The notes below the pieces were generated by a model. The model did no database searches and was not told the DNA's origin. It saw only the letters and a list, made by a program, of their open reading frames with translations. A program made the position numbers and the translations under genes. This document shows positions 9,010 to 16,958 of a stretch of DNA of 64,000 nucleotides, one piece after another. Origin of the DNA: Kiritimatiellales bacterium. GTDB taxonomy: Bacteria > Verrucomicrobiota > Kiritimatiellia > Kiritimatiellales > Tichowtungiaceae. Positions within the stretch are counted from its first letter, which is position 1; every line of letters begins with the position of its first letter. The DNA is taken from positions 237,075 to 301,074 of the forward strand of contig JBBADV010000001.1 in assembly GCA_041656295.1 (NCBI GenBank), written 5' to 3'.

Positions 9010-9567
9010 ATCAGCAGCCCCGCATATAATAGAGGACCCCGCCCGCCGCGCCGAGAGTTCGGCCCGCGCATGAATAATATGATTCGCGTTCCGGAAGTTC
9101 GCTGTATCGACGAAAACGGTGAACAGCTCGGAGTGATTCCGACCCGCAAAGCGCTGACGCTCGCACACGAAGCCGGTCTCGATCTCGTTGAAATCGCCGC
9201 ATCGTCCAAGCCGCCGGTCTGCCGTATTATGGACCACGGCAAGTTCAAATATGAACAGGACAAAAAGAAAAAAGAGCAGAAGAAAAAACAGACCGTGGTC
9301 AAACTGAAAGAGGTGAAATTTCACGTCAACGTCGGCGATCACGACTACCAGACAAAACTGCGCCATACGCACGGATTTCTGGCTGACGGCGACCGCGTTA
9401 AAGTTTCACTCATGTTCCGCGGACGCGAAAACGCACACCGTGATTTAGGGTTTGAGCTTATGCAGCGCATTGTTCAGGACTGTGTTGAAGTTGCAGCCGT
9501 TGAACAGGCGCCCAGGCTGATGGGACGGAATCTTTCCATGATGCTTGTGCCGAAAAAGGCCAAATAA
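9010..9567 (+). CDS. infC: Translation initiation factor IF-3, probable AUC start
   Basis: IF-3 binds the 30S subunit and proofreads start codon selection. The first ATG is at 9070, but it has no convincing ribosome binding site and would cut into the usual N-terminal tail. The frame is open upstream. A strong GGGAGG (8999-9004) sits 5 nt before an ATC at 9010-9012, giving a 185-residue protein with a basic tail (PRPPRREFGPR) before the conserved RVPEVRCIDENGEQLGVI. Non-AUG starts are the known basis of IF-3 autoregulation in E. coli, where infC starts with AUU. The C-domain ends in the expected VEQAPRLMGR region. rpmI and rplT do not follow; tRNA-Asp and an integrated island do. Confidence 0.85.
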   Translation: MSSPAYNRGPRPPRREFGPRMNNMIRVPEVRCIDENGEQLGVIPTRKALTLAHEAGLDLVEIAASSKPPVCRIMDHGKFKYEQDKKKKEQKKKQTVVKLKEVKFHVNVGDHDYQTKLRHTHGFLADGDRVKVSLMFRGRENAHRDLGFELMQRIVQDCVEVAAVEQAPRLMGRNLSMMLVPKKAK

Positions 9568-9723
9568 CATACTTTTTACAGTTCGTTATTGATAGCTGCG
9601 TTCCTTTTTCCTGGTTCAAATGTTTTTGCATTTACAATCTACCCAGGCCAAAAAGTTGATGAACTTTCGTAAATTCCGCTTGAAAACAAAATCAAGCCCG
9701 CTATCCTTTCAACTCTCTTTTGT

Positions 9724-9800
9724 GGGGGTGTAGCTCAATTGGTTAGAGCACCAGCCTGTCACGCTGGGGGTTGCGGGTTCGAGTCCCGTCATCCTCGCCA
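9724..9800 (+). tRNA. tRNA-Asp (anticodon GTC)
   Basis: The 77-nt gene folds as a full cloverleaf: acceptor GGGGGTG pairs with CATCCTC (two G-U pairs), the D arm is TAGCTCAATTGGTTAGAGC, the anticodon stem-loop CCAGCCTGTCACGCTGG reads GTC, and the T arm is GCGGGTTCGAGTCCCGT. The discriminator is G and CCA is encoded. Its 3' half is duplicated at 22922-22970, showing that it is the attachment site of an integrated element. Confidence 0.97.
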
Positions 9801-9804
9801 CATT
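9777..9804 (+). repeat. attL core (3' end of tRNA-Asp)
   Basis: 28 bp starting GTTCGAGTCCCG and ending CGCCACATT, identical to 22948-22975. Weaker similarity between the two island ends extends on both sides, from about 9752 through the terminator to about 9845. Confidence 0.9.
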
Positions 9805-9807
9805 TCA

Positions 9808-9839
9808 GGGGTTAAGACATCAATCTTAACCCCGTTTTT
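9808..9839 (+). terminator. Rho-independent terminator after tRNA-Asp
   Basis: A perfect 10-bp stem, GGGGTTAAGA with TCTTAACCCC, encloses a 6-nt loop and is followed by GTTTTTATT. A slightly diverged copy (22979-23011) follows the tRNA fragment at the other end of the island. Confidence 0.9.
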
Positions 9840-10975
9840 ATTGCCTAAAATGCAAGTTCATATTCCGGAAATCAAAATTGATAGCATGTGATGTTTCGTG
9901 ATGAAGATTGATCAAAAGTGGAAACAAAGTGGAAACATTTTTTGTTTCTGCTCTCTGACGGAAGCTGTTCAGAACAATTCAAGGAGTATTTTTCTTCAGG
10001 AAAAAGTGTGTGCAGGTATCCAGCTAAAAAAATATCTGTTCGTTTCGTTGGGTTTATTGCCGCTATTTCACTCTAGAATTGACTTTCTCCCTGTGGGCAA
10101 GGGGTAGGCATAGGTTAGCGGGGGATCGATCAAATTTGAAAGCTAAACCCTGGTCTAAAGTGGGGGTTTAATTTTAGACTGAAGGCTCATTGATGTTCTC
10201 CATCCCATTTTTAGCGCAGTTTGAGTGAAAAAGCTTTTCGGAGTCCATGTTTCCTTGTGAATTTCCCAAGAGCCGGATGGCTCATATCTAAGAAGGCTCC
10301 CTGAATATTGCAGAATCACAATCTGGATGAATATCTATGTGTGGACATCTATGCTGGCGAATGCGAGCGCGCAAGCGTGAAGCTGTCGCAAGCATTGATG
10401 TATTAAATCTCTCTTTCACTCGATGTTGCTTTACGCAGAAACGAGGCGTGATGAGAATTTATTTGCTGGAGGGCGCCGCCACGCCCGTAAGCGGATAAAC
10501 TCATGACGCCGTAGAAAAAAGCATCCTTTTTCCCATAGGACTCGACCCATAATCAACCCCATGATACCAACTTTACGATAGGTACTCTTTATATATCTCT
10601 GTCTCTGCACATTTGTGTGAACTGAAAAAAGAATGTTAACCCGGTTAACAGTGATCTGGAATAAAAATTCCAGTTATTGCAGAGTATTTAATTGTCAATT
10701 TCAGAGTAACGGCTGACCCTCGATAACATACATGGAAATGCTCTAATATTCCCATTTTCCATCCCACGGCATAGGCTACAGACATGTTATATATATTATT
10801 ATTAAAATATAATTCTTAACGCGCGCGATAAACGCGCGTGCGCGAGAGGCAGCTCAAAAATCGCCGAAGGACAAATTTCTAAAGATACGGATTTTCGCAG
10901 AATAAATATTCCAAAAGCTGGATAACCTAGTTATTAAATTTTTGACCGTTGACAGCAACCATCCATGCGCTGCCT
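9840..10975. other. 1.1-kb left end of the island with no recognised gene
   Basis: No convincing coding frame is visible; the 69-codon frame at 9898-10107 has low-complexity composition and no recognisable feature. The stretch holds the left arm-type repeat, a 17-bp palindrome (TGTTAAC, CCG, GTTAACA) at 10634-10650, and a GC-rich hairpin ACGCGCG/CGCGCGT at 10819-10839 about 140 bp beyond the stop of the first Sel1 gene. It may be decayed sequence or recombination and control sites. Confidence 0.5.
9920..9936 (+). repeat. Left arm-type repeat of the island
   Basis: GGAAACAAAGTGGAAAC, two GGAAAC words 11 bp apart, followed by an A/T run. The same 17-mer with one mismatch lies at 22860-22876 just inside attR, in the same orientation. 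Together they look like integrase arm-binding sites; that function is inferred. Confidence 0.55.
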
Positions 10976-11764
10976 TTATTGACACTCATCAAGCTTTTCA
11001 AAAAATAGTTCGGTGTAGCGAGAAGTAAGAAGTTTTGCCTGTTTAAGCTCTTCCTGATTCATCTCAAGGATGATTTTATCAAATTCCGGTTTTTCTTCAT
11101 TGTAATCTGAAAGCATTGCCAGAGACAGCCACGCATATGCCTCGACGAGATTACGCTCAACACCCTCGCCAACTGCATAGCATTTCCCTAGTATTGAGTG
11201 AGCAAGCCACAGCTTTCGTTCTGCTGCTAAACGGATAAGTTCAACTGCTTCGGCAGTGTATTTTTCTTCATCTAAAAACCATTGCGCGAAAAAATAGCAT
11301 GCCCAGTCGTGCCCCTGATCTATGGCGCTTTGGTACCATTTTTTTGCATTAGCTTCGCCGGTTTTAATATCCTCATAGTATAAGGCAAGTGATGTTTGCG
11401 CATCAGCATCTCCGGCTTTTGCAGCACGGAGACACCATGTTTTAAACTTTTTAATGTTTTTTCGGCATCCGCGTCCAAGCAAATAACATCGCGCCAACTC
11501 TTCTTGAGCTTTTGTATGCCCTAACTCAGCTGCCTGTTGAAAACAACTAAATGCTGCCTTATTAAATGATTGTGATATTTTTGCCCCATAATCAGTGCGT
11601 CGCTTAATATACTCTAATTGCAACTCATCTGGAGGAACAACTTCTCCAGCGAGATAGCGTTTCCCAAGCTGATATTGCTCTTCAGCAGTTTTGTATGGGC
11701 TTGTTTTCACCTTTAAATCCAAAATTTCACGGCGACTCGGAAAAATATTTTTTGCGATAGTCAC
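10976..11764 (-). CDS. Sel1-like repeat protein (distal copy)
   Basis: The 262-residue protein is built of Sel1/SLR repeats, short helix pairs of about 36 residues with A-x-x-x-L-(A/G)-x-x-Y motifs, for example EEQYQLGKRYL, AQEELARCYLLGRGC, AQTSLALYYED and AHSILGKCYAVGEGV. Such repeats are protein-protein interaction scaffolds. A C-terminal cap (AYAWLSLAML followed by a charged helix) is shared with the gene just upstream, so the two look like tandem paralogues. No signal peptide is evident. Its start overlaps the upstream gene by 38 bp, which suggests translational coupling. The cap at each C-terminus argues against one frameshifted gene. Role unknown; it is the last gene of a putative five-gene group. 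Confidence 0.85.
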   Translation of the reverse strand: MTIAKNIFPSRREILDLKVKTSPYKTAEEQYQLGKRYLAGEVVPPDELQLEYIKRRTDYGAKISQSFNKAAFSCFQQAAELGHTKAQEELARCYLLGRGCRKNIKKFKTWCLRAAKAGDADAQTSLALYYEDIKTGEANAKKWYQSAIDQGHDWACYFFAQWFLDEEKYTAEAVELIRLAAERKLWLAHSILGKCYAVGEGVERNLVEAYAWLSLAMLSDYNEEKPEFDKIILEMNQEELKQAKLLTSRYTELFFEKLDECQ

Positions 11765-12551
11765 GCGCCACTTCTTGTGCCGCCGAAATTTGCGCTGGAG
11801 TCAATTCCTGCATGAAATCCGAGCGAAGTTCTTCCAGTGGCTCTCTTGCTGATTCATTTTCAAGTTTGACTGAAAGAGCTATATTTGAAAACACATATGC
11901 CAGCGCCATATCTTTAGAGACACCATTTCCTGACCCATAACACATTGCCAATAAAGCACAAGCATCTACATCCCCCGACTTCATTGCCTTCCAAAAACAG
12001 ACAGCCGCAAACTTATAATCTTGTAAAAATCCATTTTCTCCAAAGTAATGCTTAAGTCCTAAAATCCTTTGTGCTACTGCAGTAGCCCTCGGGTCTGAAT
12101 TTGGGTGTTGCCCAGCCGCTGCCATCCAGAGGTATTTCTGCCCTTTTTCATTATCTTTCGGAACCCCGGCCCCTTGGAAATACATACTAGACAATTTAAG
12201 CTGCGCAGCCGTACTCCCTTTCTCGGCAGATAATGTATACCATTTTGCGGCCTCCTTTAGGCTCTGAGGGACTCCAATGCCTTCCTCATAGCATACTCCA
12301 AGACGATCGTAAAACATCCTTACGGCAGGGTGGTTTTTCCCAGATTCAGCTGCTTGCCGGTACCACAAAAAAGCCTCTTTATAATTTTTTTCTACTCCCA
12401 GCCCGTTTTCATATGCATAACCAGTCCACCACTGTGAATAAGAATTTCCCTTTTTCGCCTCTTCCAGGTGTTCTTCGAAAGTCATATTAATGGCCGAAAA
12501 CACTGTCAGTTTTAAAAAAATAATGATCCATATTAAATATTTTTCCTTCAT
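11727..12551 (-). CDS. Exported Sel1-like repeat protein (proximal copy)
   Basis: The 274-residue product starts with a short positively charged end and a hydrophobic stretch (YLIWIIIFLKLTVFSA), which reads as a signal peptide or N-terminal anchor. Sel1 repeats follow, including SQWWTGYAYENGLGV, LGVCYEEGIGVPQSLKEAAKWY, LKLSSMYFQGAGVP and ACALLAMCYGSGNGV. The C-terminal cap (ALAYVFSNIALSV, then a TPAQISAAQEVA helix) matches the paralogue downstream. Sel1 proteins in the periplasm or on the inner membrane often act as scaffolds, for example in envelope signalling. Three small membrane-associated proteins lie directly upstream on the same strand. A 24-bp palindrome lies 34 bp before the start. 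Confidence 0.85.
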   Translation of the reverse strand: MKEKYLIWIIIFLKLTVFSAINMTFEEHLEEAKKGNSYSQWWTGYAYENGLGVEKNYKEAFLWYRQAAESGKNHPAVRMFYDRLGVCYEEGIGVPQSLKEAAKWYTLSAEKGSTAAQLKLSSMYFQGAGVPKDNEKGQKYLWMAAAGQHPNSDPRATAVAQRILGLKHYFGENGFLQDYKFAAVCFWKAMKSGDVDACALLAMCYGSGNGVSKDMALAYVFSNIALSVKLENESAREPLEELRSDFMQELTPAQISAAQEVARDYRKKYFSESP

Positions 12552-12585
12552 TACCGTGTCCTTTATTTTTAACGTACTCTAGCTG

Positions 12586-12609
12586 TACTTTATCCCGCGG
12601 GATAAAGTA
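12586..12609. promoter_or_regulatory. Perfect 24-bp palindrome upstream of the Sel1 genes
   Basis: TACTTTATCCCG and CGGGATAAAGTA form a perfect inverted repeat with no loop, between the small-protein genes and the proximal Sel1 gene. There is no U-tract after it on either strand, so an operator for a dimeric repressor is more likely than a terminator. A shorter related half (GCGGG, ATTT, CCCGC) occurs at 20286-20299 before the excisionase-like gene. Confidence 0.5.
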
Positions 12610-12679
12610 ATCCTTATTCATACGACTAAGATTACTAAATTCAGCAGGCTCTAGCATTTAATTGTATGGTTTACCAAAA

Positions 12680-12907
12680 TTAGGGAAAGAATCCCCCATG
12701 ATTTGCCTCGGGAAGTACCACTCCCCGTGATTTTAACACCGCATCGATGCGAATCAGTGCATCACACATTGCATCTTTATCTTTTTCAGATGCAACCCAA
12801 ATAGTATCGATGGATATTTTGTCTATTTTGTTCCTCATCGTAACTAATTTTGAAGTGCTCATCGCATCCCACCGATAGAATCCGAGAAAAAAACTTGCAA
12901 GTCCCAT
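12680..12907 (-). CDS. Small hypothetical protein, 75 aa, coupled to its upstream neighbour
   Basis: A longer frame opens at 12988, but the start chosen here (ATG at 12905-12907) has a GGAGG site 6 nt upstream that overlaps the end of the preceding gene; the first two bases between the genes are shared spacing, so the pair is tightly coupled. The product starts MGLASFFLGFYRWDAM, a short hydrophobic N-terminus, and continues as a charged, mainly helical domain ending VLPEANHGGFFP. No family is recognised. It is the third of three small genes ahead of the Sel1 genes. An alternative is the 102-codon reading from 12988, which would overlap the neighbour and lacks a binding site. Confidence 0.65.
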   Translation of the reverse strand: MGLASFFLGFYRWDAMSTSKLVTMRNKIDKISIDTIWVASEKDKDAMCDALIRIDAVLKSRGVVLPEANHGGFFP

Positions 12908-12909
12908 AA

Positions 12910-13131
12910 TTATCCTCCGAATATTAATCCCAATAAAATAATACCAATAACTATCGGGATAGCCCATATAATGCACTGAACCATGCATCCGGCAGTTGCT
13001 AGTCCGCCAGCAGCGGCAACATTGGCGGCTTCTTTCATCCGATCTTTCGGTTTACTTTCCTGCGAGCTCAGCAAGGAAATTATGCCGGCGATCAGCGCTC
13101 CAATTAAAATAACAGCTAATACTGTTCCCAC
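12910..13131 (-). CDS. Small two-helix membrane protein, 73 aa, GTG start
   Basis: The gene starts at GTG (13129-13131) behind AGGAGG. Residues 1-20 (MGTVLAVILIGALIAGIISL) and about 52-72 (IIWAIPIVIGIILLGLIF) are hydrophobic helices. They flank a charged SSQESKPKDRMKEAAN loop and an alanine/glycine stretch AAAGGLATAGC. The composition resembles small membrane components or pore-forming peptides, but I recognise no family. Its position between two other small genes and ahead of Sel1 genes suggests a shared membrane-associated role. Confidence in the gene is good because of the strong ribosome binding site and the tight coupling to the next gene; function is unknown. Confidence 0.7.
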   Translation of the reverse strand: MGTVLAVILIGALIAGIISLLSSQESKPKDRMKEAANVAAAGGLATAGCMVQCIIWAIPIVIGIILLGLIFGG

Positions 13132-13165
13132 TTTTACCTCCTATTTGTTTATCCGTGATAAGAAT

Positions 13166-13309
13166 TCAGCTCCAAAAAGATTCCCAATAAATCGGTATAC
13201 CCTTAGGTATTATCTGAATAAATATGGAGGCTTGCAGGCTTAAAAATGTCGAAGCAATTGAAATGGCAATTGAGACGTGTAATAACCCCTGATTTCTTTT
13301 TTTCTGCAT
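13166..13309 (-). CDS. Single-span small membrane peptide, 47 aa
   Basis: A short frame starts at ATG 13307-13309 behind a clear AGGAGAGG site. The product begins MQKKRNQGLLHVSI: a basic end, then a hydrophobic helix of about 20 residues (HVSIAISIASTFLSLQASIF), then a short polar tail. A longer in-frame start at 13351 lacks a binding site. The gene ends 34 bp before the next small gene on the same strand. It is probably the first gene of the group 13309-10976. The size and topology resemble small regulatory membrane peptides, holins or toxins; nothing in the sequence decides among these. Confidence 0.6.
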   Translation of the reverse strand: MQKKRNQGLLHVSIAISIASTFLSLQASIFIQIIPKGIPIYWESFWS

Positions 13310-13395
13310 GTTCCTCTCCTGTGTTGTTGTTTCACAAACCGGAAGAGGCACTTCTTAGAGAAGAGGCGACACCCCCGGCTATGCTCCACCGAGGC

Positions 13396-13487
13396 CCGCC
13401 AGAGCCCACACATGAACATAACACTGGAGGTGCGCCCGATTTGGCGCATCCTCTGTATTATTCGTTCATGTGTCGTGAAACTGGCGG
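13396..13487. repeat. Long imperfect hairpin upstream of the small-protein group
   Basis: Nested complementary blocks fold across 92 bp: CCGCCAG (13396) with CTGGCGG (13481), ACACATGAAC (13408) with GTTCATGTGT (13464), and an inner GAGGTGCGCC with GGCGCATCCTC closing on CGATTT. The remaining 13310-13616 interval has no gene. The structure could be a transcribed leader, a cruciform, a degenerate recombination site or a miniature element. It does not end in a U-tract on either strand. Confidence 0.6.
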
Positions 13488-13616
13488 TTTCGGTGAAACG
13501 ACTAAAACTTATGATGCTAAATTATTTTATTAACTAAATTATAAAAACTCCTCTTGATCTTCCTAAAATACATCTAACAAAAATAAAACTCAATTAAGAT
13601 TTAATAACACAAAAAA

Positions 13617-16600
13617 TCATTTTTCTACGATAGCTCGGTATTTTAAAAACCCAGCAGCGATCAATTTCCCCAACAGCGTATCTGCTGTTTCTTTTACGAA
13701 TTCGTCTTCATGATGATGTCCCAGTTTTAGAATTTCCGGTAAGGCGTTTTTACTTTCAAGTGCCCATTGCTGAGGTCGACGAAGTTGTTGGTTGATGTAG
13801 TTGGCGACGGTCTCCATGACCTCTCTAGGAAAATTGTTAAAATATTCAATGAGATGGTTTAGGACTTCGTCATTCTGATAAGAAAACGTCGTATGCTTAC
13901 TCGCAGAAACAAGCTTTTCCAATTTCCATTTCTTATCAAAATACTCTGAAATAAACCATGTGCTCTCAGCATCCCAGCCTTTTGGTGAAACAGGGGCAAT
14001 TTCTTTTTCCCACCATTCATGAAAAAGTTTAAATCGCTCTACACTCTCCGCTTGCAAATCTTTATTTTTATCAAGTATTCGTCCCATATACTCCAACACA
14101 ATAACCTGATAAGAGGGATCGGCTTCGTGCATAAATTGACAGAGTATATCCGTTTCACTTACGTCTATTTTTCCCCATGTATAAAATAAAACAAGATGGT
14201 GACAAAAGCGTACCACCCAACCGCGACGAGCATTACCATTATCTTTTTCGGGTTCTTTAATTTCTGGGAACGAAAGTGCTCGTTGATAAATTAATTTTAA
14301 ATCATCGTATAGATCAAAAAATGGATCGCCATAGCGAAAATAAGTTTCCCAGACGGCATCAAAGAAAACGGATGCAATCTCTTCTTCAGGGAAAATTTTC
14401 GTCAAATTTTCTTTAACCCATTTTTTATCCATCCACCAGATATTCGGAAGAAAGAACCCATAGCAACTTCGTATTGCCGGAGACGGTTCAATGTCTTGAT
14501 TCAATCTCTCATCTAGCAATTGCTGAAGCTCTGGTAGGCAGGAAAATCCAAGAAGAGAATCAGGATCACTTTCACGCTTAACCCAAAGGCCGTAACTAAT
14601 CGCTAATTCCATCGCACATCCTCGGACAGAATTAATTGCAATATTATGAGGATTATCCCATGTTGACTCTACAGATGGATCAACATCCGTTAATGCCAGC
14701 TGGATAATACTAAAAATATCTTTTCGAAAAATAAAAGGAATCGGATTTTTTGCATCAGAATGAATTCTACTTCTTAAATATCTCAAGAGATCTCGTTTAA
14801 CCTCTCCATACTGTTTTTTATATTGTTCCCCATCATATTCTCTTTCCCACGAGGACAGCTGCATGCACCAAATAATCCATCCTAAAATATTATTTTCAGA
14901 CAGAAATTCTGTCATAGATCCAATTATTGCCTCAGATATTCCGCTAATAAACGCCGGATTTACATCTCTCTTTTTTAAGACATCGATTTTATTTGCATAT
15001 TTTTCTGGATTTTCAGATATCGCGACCGTAATTGCTTTTTTTAAGCCTCGTTCGGTTGTCCAGTGTAAATGTTTTGCCGAGGGGGTATATTCAGAAAGAT
15101 ATGTCATTAATTTTTCCACCGGCATCCGTTGTATTTCATCACTTGATATAGGTGATTTCTCTGCTACAAATCCGCTTCCAGTCCAATTATCAAAACTTAA
15201 ACGATCTAAAGCCTCATCCTCATCCTCTTCTCTATTCAATTGACTAATTTTTTCTCGCCAGACATCATTTAAGTAATCTTTTAAAAACCGTAGCCGACGA
15301 TATTGCTGCCAGTTTTGATAATCTTTTCGGAATTGTTCAGGAACTTCGGAATCTTCAGGAATTTCGTCAATCCAGCTGAGAATTTTCTCTTTACTTCTTT
15401 GATCAAAAAAAGAAAAACCTTTCCGCAAAAGTAGCAAATATTCATGGATAACATTTGCATCTTCAAAGAAGGCTCGATTACTTGCACATAACAAGATGTC
15501 ATCATTTGATCCAAATAAACGCACAAGATGAATTGACAGGCGAACATATACTAAGCTGTTTCTTTCTTTCAGCCAATCTAACCATGATTGTAAAGAAGTA
15601 CCTTGTTTAATTGAACTTTCTAAAACATCCCTCAAGGCAATGACAACAGAACCTTCAATATAATAATCATCATTTTGATCGTGGTCTTCAATAGCAGGCA
15701 ACCAATGTGTAGATAAATCATCTTCTTTTGTTGCACGAGGCCATTTTTCTGAAATGAATCGATCTAATTCAGCAGCTAAAAGCTCCGCTAACCTAATTTT
15801 ATCATGTTCAGAAATTTTTGATAAAATGGATTTTAAAAAATCACGATATTCATAATACCCGGTTCGTGAGTAATCATTATCATCATCCAAAGAGCTTAGA
15901 TTTTTTAAAACCACAGATAAAAAGTCAAAAATAAGTTCTGACTCTGACTGAAAGTCAATCAGACGAAGCAATAATTTTTTTGTTTTTGAAACGAGAGAGA
16001 TATCACGAAGAAACGGTTGTGATTGGATTTTTTTTGAAAGATAATTTGCCCATTCTTCACACTGTTCTTTAGGCATATTTATTCCAGCTTCTGTAAAATA
16101 ACAAAGTAAATGCGAGTCGTCTGTTTCTGTCGCTAACATAAAATCCAAAATTTCGGTTGGGAGTTTGTCCGCAATTCGAATTAAATATTGTGTCTGTGAC
16201 CACTTGACGCCATCGGAAGCTTCATCTATCTCCAAAAAACCGGATTTTCTCAATCCGGTAAACCATTCCGGCTTATCAAGACGATCAAATAAATATCGTA
16301 TCAAAGCTTCATTTCTCGGAACTACGGATTTTAGATCTTTTGGACAATGCTGTGCCTTCAGCAATTGATCTACTTTTTTATGCCAGAATTGAAAAGATTT
16401 TTCACAAAGAAGAAGAAGATCTCGATATATCGAAACAAAGGTTTCAAAGGTCTCTATTAGTTCATCATTTATTTTTTTAGCTGGCGATAATCCATCTCGA
16501 TGGGCGATGCCTTGAAACGAAATTTTTTTTAGCCGTTTTGACAACTGCTTATCTTCACACTTCAATAAATCCAATATCGCATCTATCATCTGTGCTTTAC

Positions 16601-16919
16601 TGCGTGCTTGTTGATCACCGCCGGAATTTTCGTCAGCATCAGAGCTAGAATTTTCTTTTGCAATTGGTTTGATGATGCCGAAGATGGAACTATCAAGTTC
16701 TCTAAGCAAATGTCCAATGAGGTATATCTTGTGTTCAGGGAAAACTTCGTCATCCAAATTTATAAGATAGCACGCGTCACGGAACAGTTGTGCGGTACCA
16801 GTGCCAATAAGTTTTTTTAAAAGCTCATAAAACTCTATATCCTCATCACGCCTGAATCTGAAACTTGAATTTTCTGATTCTTTTGCCGAGGAAATTTTCT
16901 CATTCATGTGAAATCCCAT
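13617..16919 (-). CDS. 1100-residue helical protein of unknown function
   Basis: A very large, strongly AT-rich gene encodes a mostly helical, acidic protein. I see no P-loop, nuclease motif, membrane span or signal peptide. The N-terminal 180 residues (AQLFRDACYLI, IGHLLRELDSSIF, then GIAHRDGLSPAK and a helical LLLLCEKSFQFW segment) resemble the N-terminal part of large uncharacterised proteins from bacterial accessory regions, and may be HEPN-like, but no Rx4-6H motif is present there. The rest reads as a solenoid of helices rich in Trp and Leu. It follows a HEPN-motif gene by 39 bp on the same strand, so the two probably work together. The start could also be the ATG at 16907. Confidence 0.8.
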   Translation of the reverse strand: MGFHMNEKISSAKESENSSFRFRRDEDIEFYELLKKLIGTGTAQLFRDACYLINLDDEVFPEHKIYLIGHLLRELDSSIFGIIKPIAKENSSSDADENSGGDQQARSKAQMIDAILDLLKCEDKQLSKRLKKISFQGIAHRDGLSPAKKINDELIETFETFVSIYRDLLLLCEKSFQFWHKKVDQLLKAQHCPKDLKSVVPRNEALIRYLFDRLDKPEWFTGLRKSGFLEIDEASDGVKWSQTQYLIRIADKLPTEILDFMLATETDDSHLLCYFTEAGINMPKEQCEEWANYLSKKIQSQPFLRDISLVSKTKKLLLRLIDFQSESELIFDFLSVVLKNLSSLDDDNDYSRTGYYEYRDFLKSILSKISEHDKIRLAELLAAELDRFISEKWPRATKEDDLSTHWLPAIEDHDQNDDYYIEGSVVIALRDVLESSIKQGTSLQSWLDWLKERNSLVYVRLSIHLVRLFGSNDDILLCASNRAFFEDANVIHEYLLLLRKGFSFFDQRSKEKILSWIDEIPEDSEVPEQFRKDYQNWQQYRRLRFLKDYLNDVWREKISQLNREEDEDEALDRLSFDNWTGSGFVAEKSPISSDEIQRMPVEKLMTYLSEYTPSAKHLHWTTERGLKKAITVAISENPEKYANKIDVLKKRDVNPAFISGISEAIIGSMTEFLSENNILGWIIWCMQLSSWEREYDGEQYKKQYGEVKRDLLRYLRSRIHSDAKNPIPFIFRKDIFSIIQLALTDVDPSVESTWDNPHNIAINSVRGCAMELAISYGLWVKRESDPDSLLGFSCLPELQQLLDERLNQDIEPSPAIRSCYGFFLPNIWWMDKKWVKENLTKIFPEEEIASVFFDAVWETYFRYGDPFFDLYDDLKLIYQRALSFPEIKEPEKDNGNARRGWVVRFCHHLVLFYTWGKIDVSETDILCQFMHEADPSYQVIVLEYMGRILDKNKDLQAESVERFKLFHEWWEKEIAPVSPKGWDAESTWFISEYFDKKWKLEKLVSASKHTTFSYQNDEVLNHLIEYFNNFPREVMETVANYINQQLRRPQQWALESKNALPEILKLGHHHEDEFVKETADTLLGKLIAAGFLKYRAIVEK

Positions 16920-16958
16920 TTGTTCATTTGACTGAATGTTTAGATATTAAAACTAAAT

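Noticed and set aside
9898..10107. A 69-codon gene at the left end of the island
   Set aside because: It overlaps the arm-type repeat, has no ribosome binding site and no recognisable composition of a protein.
11727..11764. The two overlapping Sel1 genes as one frameshifted gene
   Set aside because: Each has its own N-terminal repeats and both end in the same C-terminal cap, so they are two complete paralogues.
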